The notes below the pieces were generated by a model. The model saw nothing but the letters and a program-made list of their open reading frames with translations. It was not told the DNA's origin and did not search any database. Below, piece by piece: positions 53,901-62,283 of a stretch of DNA of 64,000 bases. Source of the stretch: Rhizodiscina lignyota (Eukaryota; Ascomycota; Dothideomycetes; Aulographales; Rhizodiscinaceae); the NCBI GenBank assembly GCA_010015805.1, contig ML978130.1, forward strand, positions 434,001 through 498,000, in the 5' to 3' direction. Within the stretch, counting starts at the first letter, position 1. The number at the start of each line of letters is the position of its first letter. The position numbers and the translations under genes were made by a program.

Positions 53901-53996
53901 TTGAGGACATTGACGAATTGGGGTTGCAGCGGGAATGCCATAAGGATTTTGAAGAGCCTGTCGCAGGTTTCGAGACAGACCGTGTTGGCCGAGTAA
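50980..53996 (+). CDS. Fungal transcription factor, two C2H2 fingers plus Zn2Cys6
   Basis: Four exons, 50980-52473, 52528-52815, 52878-53022 and 53071-53996, give 950 residues. Residues ~27-80 hold two C2H2 fingers (FVCDQCQRSFGRVEHLKRHLGSH, then the FRCSICNKSFLRNDTLQRHEQIH pattern, each C-x2-C-x12-H-x3-4-H). Immediately after is a GAL4-type Zn2Cys6 cluster (ACLECAAAKVKCSN, CARCSHKSLVCNYP). Residues ~130-390 are Ser/Thr/Pro-rich. From about 395 the fungal-specific regulator domain begins (LCLKEYISHPAFVSDHFP, LPIFHVPSL, WIISLAMASIGCQF) and continues over the remaining exons with ARLVLSLSLTYS and LLDCILAYHI. It should act as a nuclear DNA-binding regulator; targets are unknown. Start chosen because it is the last ATG before the fingers with a normal composition. 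Confidence 0.9.
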
Positions 53997-54080
53997 TACC
54001 CTAATACCAATTTCTAATTTTCATCCGTTTCCCGAGACAAATTGCATCGCTGCAAGCTGAACTTCAGATACCCGCCGCAC

Positions 54081-54785
54081 CTAATAGTCCAGAGAGAATG
54101 GCTCCATTGCATCAATCATCACCTTCCACTCATCCTTCGAAACATTCAGCACCTTGTCTTGAAGGGCTCGCATATAATCCATGCTCAAGTCTTTGAACGC
54201 CACAGATTCCAGGAATCGCAGACCCTGGCCCAGCCAATAGCCGCCAATCCACGTCTCCAACACCTCGTTCTCCAGGTCGATAAAATATCCCCACTCAATA
54301 TCTACGCGGTAGCACGCGTAGGTTGTGTCGTCGACGAGCTGCTTCAACGTGCCATCCCTAATGTGTTGGAGTATCTTCGTGCCTGGGATCCGGAAGATGA
54401 GGTCTTCCCAGGTAAGAACATCCCCAATAAACAAGGAGGGCCAGAGGTTCTCATAGTACTTCTGCACCTCTCCGCTGAGCTCCGCCGGTCTGACCCATGC
54501 GATCTGAACGACATTAGTGATCATTTGCATACTATGTTTCCGGATTTTGAGATACAGCATACCTTGTCAATGTGCTCGATCATGGCGCGTTTCTCTACCT
54601 CAAAGAGCGTGAGCAGGAACTCGACGATATTCTATTGCAGTTAGCTTGAACGCTTTCAGTCTTGATGCTTATTAGTGCAGAAGGAGGTTTACCTAGCCTT
54701 GATCTGCAGGACGTGAACCGTACCGAGTGAAATAGGCTTTGCGTTTGCCGTGAGATTTGAAGCCGATGACCTCTTTGCCGCCCAT
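54081..54785 (-). pseudogene. Uncharacterised family protein, copy with stop at splice site
   Basis: Paralog of the 46.2-kb gene. Exon 1 54785-54693 encodes MGGKEVIGFKSHGKRKAY and RPADQG; exon 2 54631-54563 encodes NIVEFLLTLFEVEKRAMIEHIDK; exon 3 54503-54081 encodes VRPAELSGEVQKYYENLWPSL, HIRDGTLKQLVDD, IEWGYFIDLENEVLETWIGG and FLESVAFKDLSMDYMRALQDK. Exons 2 and 3 are in phase, but the only good donor of exon 1 (GTAAAC at 54692) leaves an in-frame TAG at 54695-54693. Either the copy is disabled, or it uses an unusual donor (for example GC at 54697) or another start. Typed as a pseudogene with reserve. Confidence 0.6.
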
Positions 54786-55446
54786 TTTGAGATGTTTGAT
54801 GTTCTTCCAAGTAGTCGGATTGTTCAGGATAGATTCCCGATTTGAGTCGAAAGGGAAGAGAGTGTTGGAGTTGAAATATTGTATAACAGCCCCAAAGCGC
54901 ACGGCTTCCTAAGTGAAGGTAGTCCGTGGGGTTTGGCAAACACGCTCCGCATCTAGCGAATGCAGAGTCACTCAAATTAGATGTACTGCAAATGAAACGC
55001 CTATTGTGAACAATAACGCGGGAAGAGCCCAAATTCGCCCAACCATCGCACTTCCCTCCGACCAATTTCCCATTGTCGATGGAGCAATGCCATACTATAG
55101 CTCTCTCAAATTCGCCAACCTAATACTTCTGCTAAGATGTTTCACACTTCTTTATCACGTACGCAAGTTTCAAGCAAAACTCATCTGAGCGACTTCCATG
55201 TTTCACTGAGCTAGGTCGGTATCGCAACTAAGCTCTTCCGCAGAGCGACTATATATAGATCGAAAATGGTTAAAGCAGCAGATCGTTAGCTCAGTGCATT
55301 AGCGAAAGCATATCAAATCAAATGCTGTCCAGTTCAACGCCATCCACACAGAATCTCATTTCATGACTTTTCATCAGATCCCGTCCCATCCAAATCTCGA
55401 TTTCGACCTGCGGCGAAGTGACGAATCCTCCTCACTCCACAATCGT
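54786..55446. other. Intergenic
   Basis: About 660 bases. It contains the promoter of the 54.8-kb copy and the 3' flank of the first array gene. A frame at 54913-55188 has no recognised content. Confidence 0.4.
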
Positions 55447-56552
55447 TTACGCCTCCCCTAATCGAATCGCTTGTCCAGTTTCGTCGAAGACTGTAATCTC
55501 TTCGAGCATTTTGAAATCCGAAACTGTGACGGAGGGTACCATGACTTGTTCAAAGGCAATCTCTTTCTTCGCGTAAAACATTTCGGGAAGTTTGTTAGTC
55601 CAGCAAGCCCAGTACCGACCACTCACACTCTCAATCTCGCCAAAGATGTCCACTTTCCTACTCTCTGCGTCCGACCGCAGAAGAGAATTGCCGAATTCAT
55701 CATCAAAACACGTAATAATCGTGTAGGTTCTTGTGTAGGTGTGAACTTGGATTCCGCGTGTACCAAGTTTTCGGCCTCCGCGGAGCAATTTCGATCGTAT
55801 AAAAACCAGAAAGGATCCAAGTGTTACGAGCCGATCTCTGTCACATCCATATTCATCAATATCAGCGCTACATATCTTCAGGCGCAAAGATTTCAAATCT
55901 TTCACGTTCCAGAAGGATCTCATCCACTGCAGGTCCTGTTCGAAGTCGATCTTATCGCTCCGACTGGGGCGGCGGTGACTGGGGATATGAGTCCAAGGGA
56001 ACTGACCCGTGTTTGGCAAATTTCCCCAGTAAAAATGGAGGCCGAGATGCTTCAATTGCAGCTGCTCAGCTAGGGTGCGTCCTAACGCGGGGTAGAGCTG
56101 GGCTCCATGTTCTAGCCGAAGGCCAACGTCAAATTCGATAGAGGTGATGGAGCGAAGGCATGTCGCACGCCGGCTGAGTAAGAAGTCGTGGCACAGTCTC
56201 CCTCCATCAAGACCACTTTCGAGCAGTTCAGCAGCACTGCTGAACTGAAAGATATTCGAGGAGTAGAATACCGGCATGGCTTCGTCATGGATATGACGGG
56301 AAACAAGGAGTAGGTTGAGAGATGGGACGCAATCTGGGACTTGCAATGATCCTCCCCAGGTGCGGTATGAGGGACCTTTGAATGAAGGTCAGTTTCTTGA
56401 TGGATCACAGTGAGAGCAATGTCATTAGACTTGCATCGGTTATCGCGCAAACGCCGAGACCGAAAGCAAATGTGCTCACGCGTTAACGCGTACGTGTATA
56501 CAATATCGCGCACTTCTCGAGGCAGATCAAAGAAGTGAAGATTTCGAGCCAT
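55447..56552 (-). CDS. F-box/2EXR-like protein, array copy A
   Basis: Exons 56552-56435 and 56375-55447 give 348 residues. Exon 1 carries the F-box-like start MARNLHFFDLPREVRDIVYTYAL followed by ICFRSRR; exon 2 holds LNLLLVSRHIHDEAMPVFYSSNIFQFS, the RSITSIEFDV strand, LKHLGLHFYW, FWNVKDLKSLRL and FDDEFGNSLLRSD. These blocks recur in copies B and C. The intron begins with GC (GCAAGT) and ends with AG; it is accepted because the join C-PSYRTWGGSL matches YSSYRTWEKSL of copy B exactly at the exon border. Proteins with this start are numerous in Dothideomycetes; their partners are unknown. Upstream sequence (TGTTGGATGAAGAAAGCTGC) matches that of copy B, marking a tandem duplication. Confidence 0.8.
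56376..56434 (-). other. GC-AG intron of array copy A
   Basis: The intron reads GCAAGTCT...TTCAAAG on the minus strand, with an AAACTGACC branch-like word. GC donors with an otherwise perfect AAGT context are the known minority class. The homologous intron in copy B (57887-57942) starts with GTAAGC at the same place. Confidence 0.6.
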
Positions 56553-56906
56553 TGTTGCATGACGGTGCCGAAAACGTTGTTGGATGAAGAAAGCTGCGGG
56601 GAAGCGGTACGTACTGTAGATTTGCGTTCGACGCCAAGCGCGCCCCACGAAAGGCGCGGTCAGTCACACACTACGATAGAGGTTCAGGATTCCGGAGAGT
56701 GTCGCGCAAGCACAGATCTAAAGCCACATCGGGTGGAACAGGATCTTGTAGGTCTTGAAAGCTTGAACTTCGCATAGATACAATTAGTGGTAGACGGCAA
56801 AACACTGCCACATTGGTATGGTATATTTGTCAAAGCAAATGAAATGTAGTTCCGGTTCAATCCCTTCTGCTGATGGCTTCGCTGTCTATTGAGGTGTCAA
56901 CTTCCA
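56553..56906. other. Short intergenic between array copies A and B
   Basis: About 350 bases with the leader and promoter of copy A and the 3' end of copy B. No further feature. Confidence 0.4.
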
Positions 56907-58072
56907 TTATTCTTCATCTGTTTCATCTGTTTCATCTGCTCCATCTGCTCCATCTGCTCCATCTGCTCCATCTGCTTCATCTGCTTCTCCGAAGACCATT
57001 GTGCCAGTATCGTCATAGACGCGGACGTTGTTCAACGCTCCTGGTTTGAAGTCGGAGGCTTTCACCACAGGTACCATGACATCCTGCAAGAGATGTTCCG
57101 CGCCAAAAATGTCGCTTGCATCAGAGGTATCAGACGCATCGTCGAGTTGATCCTGAAAGGCATCTCTCACACTTCCACTCTCGCCGAATATGTCAAATTT
57201 TCTGCTGTCTGAATCGCAACTCAGAAGGCAATTGCCAAACTGATCGTCGTAGGTCGTCATCAGTTTGAGATAATGGGTGTAATTGTGCATCTGAATTCCA
57301 TGTGTCCCGATCGCGTTACCTCCTCGTAGCATTCTGGTCCGGAGAAGCATCAGAAATGCAGCGTATGATAGGAGGACATCATCATGGTCGCGATCAACTC
57401 GATCGTATATGTTAATCCTCAAGCGAAGCGATTGTAAGTTCTTCACGCTCCAGAAGCATTCCATCTCTGGGCAGTCCTCTTTCCTGTTCACGATCACACC
57501 TCTCTCGCTAGGATTCTCTAGCCAAGGGAACTTTCGGACGTCTGGTATATTTTCGTAGTAAAAGCTTAGCCCGAGATGCTTTAATGTTAGCTGTCGAGCT
57601 AGAGCACGACCTAAAGACGAGCATGGCGCCATGCCGAGGCGTTTGATGTCTAACTCAATTGATGTAATAAAGCGAAGGCATTCTGCACGGCGATCAAGAA
57701 GGAAATTCAGAGGGGTTTCGAATTGCAGATACAAGCCACTGTCGTCCTCGCTGAACTGAAAAATATTTGAATAGAACACAGGCGAAGCTTCGTTATGTAT
57801 CTGACGGCAAACGAGGAGTAGGTTCACGCTGGGAAGGTCCTCTGGAGTCCGTAACGACTTTTCCCAAGTGCGATACGAAGAATAACCTGAAACTAGAGGT
57901 CAATCGGCTATCACCCATGTAAGAGAGAAACATGGGGCTTACCCAGCTCGTCAGAAAGTCTACCGTTATTTAGACGAGACCGAAAGCAAATGGCTCGCCG
58001 CTCTAATGCGAATTTGTACACCATGTCTCGTAGCTCCTGAGGCAGGTCGAAGAACTGAAGATGTCGCGCCAT
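56907..58072 (-). CDS. F-box/2EXR-like protein, array copy B
   Basis: Exons 58072-57943 and 57886-56907 (56-nt GT-AG intron) give 369 residues. Exon 1: MARHLQFFDLPQELRDMVYKFAL and ICFRSRLNN. Exon 2: VNLLLVCRQIHNEASPVFYSNIFQFS, FITSIELDI, LKHLGLSFYY, FWSVKNLQSLRL, RMLRGGNAIGTHGIQMHNY and YDDQFGNCLLSCDS. All blocks have equals in copy A, at clearly diverged identity. The C-terminus ends in an acidic Asp/Ala/Gly then Asp/Glu/Thr repeat coded by a CTCCATCTG/CTTCATCTG-type microsatellite (56928-56993), absent from copy A. The frame upstream of ATG 58072 is open but belongs to the duplicated flanking block. Confidence 0.82.
56925..56995. repeat. In-frame 9-bp microsatellite in copy B
   Basis: Units of CTCCATCTG with CTTCATCTG and TTTCATCTG variants repeat about seven times. 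On the minus strand they encode an Ala-Asp-Gly repeat passing into Asp-Glu-Thr. The tract is inside the coding region, near the stop. Confidence 0.8.
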
Positions 58073-58900
58073 TGTTGCGTGGCGGCGGTTGTTGGATGAA
58101 GAAAGAAAGCTGCTGGAAGTCGTTGGATTGGATTTCTTAAGCTTCGCCGTTGGGCGGGAAACGCGCTTTCCCCATTCGGATTTACGGTTCACTAGCGCGT
58201 CCCTTAACGCACGTGGGCACGTAAACACTGAATTAAATAAGGCACCTAGCTCATTTTGTTCTCTCTCCGCTGCCATGTAGATACTAGGTTCAGAATCACA
58301 ATTCTCACAAAGCAAGCCTATCTACTACCAGCACTTTCTCTTCGGGGACTCTTATTAAACGTGCCTTCGCAATCAGGTTAAATACAACGTCCGCGTCTCG
58401 TAGGTAGCCTTCGAGCCCATCTCATAACGAAACGCTAAGTCGCTCTGGATGCCCATTCGACGATATCACCAATTTCCAGAAAGAGTGGGTTCGAACTAGC
58501 TATGAAAGAGAAAAAAGTCTCAAATTGAAGCGACTTGCGCACACTACTTGGAGTTGGCGTTGCGGCCCGAGTCCTGGAAATGCGCTGAACAACGATCTTG
58601 AGGCATATTTAAGCAACTTTCGACAGAACAGACTTCGAAGCGTAAGACAGATTCGCTAAGGAGGTGAAGAACTTACACGTAGAAAGTTCGGATTGAGTCA
58701 TGTCTCCGCATTGTTTAACGTAGTCTCTTGCACTACAATCTTCCACTTCTACCAGCTCATCGAAATATTCCACCCATCGAATTGGTCTATCTGTGCACAC
58801 TATCCTCGAAGCAAACACCAATCACGCAGATTGCTACTGCGACTTCTCTCTCTTTCTCAAAGCTCTGTACCACATAACTTGCCATATCGATATCGACAGC
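58073..58900. other. Intergenic between copy B and the transporter relic
   Basis: Holds duplicated block copy 1 on the left. The remaining ~490 bases (58409-58900) have no recognised gene; they may include the old promoter of the transporter relic. Confidence 0.4.
58116..58408. repeat. Duplicated block, copy 1
   Basis: Closely similar to 62010-62283: shared words include GAAGTCGTTGGATT, TTTCTTAAGCTTCG, CATTTTGTTCTCTCTCCGCT, CTTTCTCTTCGGGGACTC and ACAACGTCCGCGTCTCGTAG. Differences include short indels and many transitions. The block covers the upstream region of copy B; its right end (58380-58408) is the tail of a copy-C-like coding region whose body is missing. Confidence 0.85.
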
Positions 58901-59347
58901 ATGTCCAAGTCCGGCATGACGATGTCTATGTCCACATCTCCAACAAACACCATGTCGGGGATGTCCATGGCCAGTTCAACGGGCAGCTCCATGCCCATGT
59001 CCTCGTCATCTAGTATGATGATGATGGGGATAGACTCAATGACTATGACGTTCTTCACTTCGACAAGTACGCCTCTCCATTCCTCGTCCTGAACTCCCAA
59101 CTCAACAGAGCAGTATGCTGGAACTTGTAAATTTCTGATGGCTTTAGCGACCATCTTCTGGGCTTTGTTGGCAGTCCGGATCCACATCTTCGAAGTCCTG
59201 GCCGTGGTCAAACACTGGCGCACTGAAGGTGTCGTACATCCATATGCGGCTGATGCCAAACCAAAGATCCGTCCATGGAGAATCAATGAAGCTGTAGTGC
59301 TGGCGTCTTTGGATGTCGGTCTTCCAGGTGTCGGATATATACTGTGA
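58901..59347 (+). pseudogene. Ctr-type copper transporter relic
   Basis: ATG 58901 opens a Met-rich segment (MSKSGMTMSMS, then MSGMSMASS and SSMMMM) and MTMTFFTSTSTPLHSSS, the usual Ctr N-terminus that binds Cu(I) outside the cell. At 59090-59092 a TGA stands where relatives have the Trp of the SxWTP motif. The frame continues after it as TPNSTEQYAGTCKFLMALATIFWALLAVRIH, the first membrane helix, then RPWRINEAVV and VGLPGVGYIL, and stops at 59345-59347 before the M-x3-M and G-x3-G helices that line the pore. A 45-nt intron (59068-59112) could be drawn around the stop, but the skipped bases encode conserved residues, so a TGG to TGA change is the better reading. Not expected to transport copper. 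Confidence 0.72.
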
Positions 59348-59797
59348 GGACAAAACGCCAGATCAGAACTCAGAGGGCAGACTATATCTCGGGAATGAAG
59401 AGGATATTGTCCTTGCCCGTGTGGGCAAACAGGTTACAGGACCCTAGCCATTTTATGGCGCAATGAGATGTTTCGCAAAGCTCCACCAGACCTACTCATT
59501 TTTGATAACATCCACAGAGAATACAATAGACGCGCTACTGAGCCTTGCACGTACGACATCAAGCACTATCTCCTTAGTGCAGGTCACGGCTCCATCGTGA
59601 CCACTACTCGACTAGCACAACTCGAGCAGCTCGGAGATTCACATGAGCTCTGGAAGGTCGATAGAGCTCGAAACTCAAGCCATCCTGGAGAGCTAGTACG
59701 GTGGTGCGTGGAAAGTGTGGTATAGTACTGCCAAATCATGCAGCATTCAAATTGCATCTGGTCCTTATTACATGACAAGTCACTTTAGACTCGAATC
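59348..59797. other. Region holding an NB-ARC fragment
   Basis: Between the transporter relic and the DUF6594 gene; the NB-ARC fragment at 59468-59725 is its only recognised content. Confidence 0.4.
59468..59725 (+). pseudogene. Orphan NB-ARC (STAND/NLR) fragment
   Basis: The frame has DLLIFDNIHREYNRR, the Walker B (kinase-2) segment of fungal NB-ARC proteins, and after YDIKHYLLSAGHGSIVTTTRLAQLEQLG the RNBS-B-like GSIVTTTR motif, ending soon after in HELWKVDRA. The P-loop that should come ~70 residues earlier and the winged-helix and repeat parts that should follow are absent. In fungi such ATPases belong to incompatibility and self/non-self recognition receptors. This piece is only ~85 residues and has no flanking support, so it is a relic. 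Confidence 0.65.
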
Positions 59798-60741
59798 TTA
59801 TTTCTGCATAAAAACCATAAGTACCGCAGCATACGCTGCTGTCGCCGCAAGAACCTCGAATGATTTCGCCCTACTTATAGCCCTCAGCCCTATGGCAAAT
59901 ATAAACACAAAGCAGGTTATGATAGCCAATCTTTTCACATCATCGTCAACCAATCTCAGCCACCACATAGGACCATAAAGCATCATCAGACCTAAACAGA
60001 TGACGATACTATCAGCAAACCATTGCATCATCTCGTCACTGCCGACACGAACTCCTCTTCCAAAGTCTGGTAATCTCTTTGCCCTTCTCCAAAGGAGCCA
60101 TCGTACAAAACGCAACCGTTCGCAGAAATTTTGTATCGAGGATTTACGCTCTCGCCAGTGTCATCAAGTCATTTACGCGCTTAATATAATTCTGCTCCTC
60201 TTCATCCACCGCATTGATGTGGTCTGCGAACCACCGCTGGACATTACGACGTTGGATAGAGGTAGCCGTGTCCTGCTCTTTGATTCGCATGAAAGAAGCT
60301 ACTTGTTTATCGTTTCCACTGCGTTAGATTTATGAATCGTCACTAGACTTACAAAGTGTACTCACTATACTTATGGAGCAAAGGTTGGAGCTCACGTACT
60401 AATTCCCCTCGTCGCCGCCTCTCATTATGCTCGCTGTTGTCCCACGCTAGGCTGTCCATGCGGCTTGCGGCACTTTCGAGATCAGTATCGTCCCTGCATC
60501 CCTGGTCCAAATCACAGAGTTGTACTTCCAGTTGCGTGATCTGAAACTGAAGATCCAAAAGCACGCGAATATTCAGCGCGCCAAACCGCCGCAGCAGTAA
60601 GAAGTCATCGTCAATCGCTGAGAATTCGCAAAATCCTGGATAGCCGATATGCTTCCAAGCTCGTTCATCAATCTCCTGTGTCTGCTTTTCGGGATCTGTC
60701 GTCGTGGGCGTAGTCGAATTTGTGGAATTTGAAGCAGACAT
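59798..60741 (-). pseudogene. DUF6594 membrane protein with apparent frameshift
   Basis: Exon 1 (60741-60371) has the family start: YPGFCEFSAIDDDFLLLRRFGALNIRVLLDLQ, then a coiled-coil LEVQLCDLD and LVRELQPLL. Exon 2 from 60318 continues ASFMRIKEQ, RRNVQRWFADHINAVDEEE and DLMTLARA, then meets TAA at 60146-60144. One base away the frame resumes as SSIQNFCERLRFVRWLLWRRAK and ends in the family's C-terminal helices (LAIITCFVFIFAIGLRAI, SFEVLAATAAYAAVLMVFMQ). No intron can restore the frame here. The family is common in Pezizomycotina, membrane-anchored and of unknown function. Either a real +1 change or a sequence error. Confidence 0.68.
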
Positions 60742-61382
60742 GGTTTGGCTTATCTCAAGGCTCGTGCAACTTGATCGATTGAGTAGATTTGAGATGGAAC
60801 ACTTGTCTTGTTTCTATGTGCGTTGTCAAGGCAGAGAGGCAACGATATGTCTGCCTTGCAGACTCACCCAGACCGGTCAAACATGCACCGACGTGCATGT
60901 TAGCTGCACCACAACAGGGATTCGCTTTTCTATATTGTATGCCTATTCGCCCAGCAAATATTGATGCAAGCAGGCCGCCATTCTGTCACAATACGAGAAA
61001 CCACGAGATCTTATGATGCGCAGTTATAAGCCGGTCTGGGATGGATCGTATGATTATAACTGTTAACTATATCCCCAGGCTAGGCCTTGCGTACAGTATA
61101 CTAAGTATTTGAGTCCTTCGATAATACACGGTAGCGGCCTCCTATGACCTACACTAGTCACATCAAACAATCGCTTATGATTTTATAGAGCCTCTATCGG
61201 CATCTCAGCCGAAAGTTGCGGATGCCAAGTACAACCACATCGTTCTCAGGCTTCAGCACTACTCTATCCTAGCCTTAGCCTTTCATCTTCAACCACTCTC
61301 GGCACTACTCACTTATATCACGACTTATAAGTTATAACCCTGCCTCTGCCATTAGCTTAATAGATTTTCGAACTCTACTTCC
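60742..61382. other. Intergenic, divergent
   Basis: About 640 bases, TA-rich around 61040-61380. Nothing recognised. Confidence 0.4.
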
Positions 61383-61659
61383 ATGGCGAACAACGAAGGA
61401 ACGATCTTAGCGACATATTCACAACGCCTCTGCTTAACTGGGGCCAGCAAGAATGCCCCTGACTTCAGCCAGAAGCCGAAAACGCCGAATCCTGCCACGC
61501 CTCCCTCTCCCACGTGCAGCCAGTGTGGGATGGAATTAAAGAAATGGCCAGGGTTAGTTCAAAGCTTATGATTTAGTGAATTCGCACGCTGACTACGAAC
61601 GTTTTAGCAGAGGGTGGTTATGTCCTAGCAGGTGTCGCAAGCCGAAGTTGGAAGCTTAG
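61383..61659 (+). CDS. Possible miniature zinc-ribbon protein
   Basis: Exons 61383-61552 and 61608-61659 with a 55-nt intron (GTTAGT...TTTTAG, CTGAC branch) give 73 residues. The start MANNEGTILATYSQRL leads to a Pro/Lys-rich middle and then SPTCSQCGMELKKWPGRGWLCPSRCRKPK, where C-x2-C and C-x3-C pairs are joined only by the splice. Such spacing would bind one zinc. No family is recognised; the join is attractive but could be chance. Confidence 0.4.
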
Positions 61660-62243
61660 AATATAGCTGTGTAGTATTTTGGCTTAGTGCGGCTTCCGTC
61701 TCTCCTTTTTGTTCACTACTGCCAAAGTTCGTGATTTAAGGTATCGCCTTCTTAGCACGTAATAGAGTACAGCACCGAGATTATTTTAGTCTAAGCGCGT
61801 GTCTGGCATGGCATCGCGTTGTGCCTTCAGATATTTGACATGGTCTCTGTTTTACGTTTTAACATGTCTTTTGCTTAATAGACATGATATCGCCGTTTAT
61901 ACTTGAAAATCACTATTTCCATTTTTTCTTAAAATAAAAATGCTATTTTTGGACCAAAGAATCACAGTAGCCCCATCATATGCCCGGCAATTTGCTCGAA
62001 GATTGGCCAAAACTGCTGAGAAGTCGTTGGATTTCTTAAGCTTCGCGGGAAACATGCGTTTCTTATTCGGATTTACCGTTTATTAGTGCGTCCCTTAACA
62101 GACTTAACCATATGAACAATGAATCAAATAAGGTGCCTATCTCATTTTGTTCTCTCTCCGCTAGGTTCGAAATCGTAATTCTCGCAAACAGCGCTTTCTC
62201 TTCGGGGACTCTTAAACATGCCTTCGAAATCAGCCCGCCCTGG
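61660..62243. other. Decayed array remnants
   Basis: The left 280 bases show nothing. From 61941 on there is a fragment of a copy-C-like coding region and then duplicated block copy 2, both listed separately. Confidence 0.5.
61941..62009 (-). pseudogene. Exon fragment of a copy-C-like gene
   Basis: About 70 bases match 63061-63130, inside exon 2 of copy C (shared TATTTTT, GACCA, ATC(A/G)C(A/G)GTAGCC, ATTTGCTCGAAGA, TGGCCAAA). Several of the differences are transitions. It abuts duplicated block copy 2 directly, at the place where a copy-B-like gene would be expected. Confidence 0.7.
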
Positions 62244-62283
62244 TCACCAGCACCAATACAACGTCCGCGTCTCGTAGGTAGTC
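62010..62283. repeat. Duplicated block, copy 2
   Basis: Partner of 58116-58408, somewhat shorter because of internal deletions. Its right end overlaps the last codons of copy C, so the block spans the 3' end of a C-type gene and the upstream region of a B-type gene that is no longer present. Confidence 0.85.

Noticed and set aside
58488-58500. GGGTTCGAAC as a tRNA B box
   Set aside because: The match is incomplete at its 3' end and no A box or acceptor stem is found at the right distance.
59068-59112. 45-nt intron removing the stop in the Ctr relic
   Set aside because: The bases it would remove encode residues conserved in the family (TPLHSS and TPNST) and the C-terminal pore helices are lost anyway.
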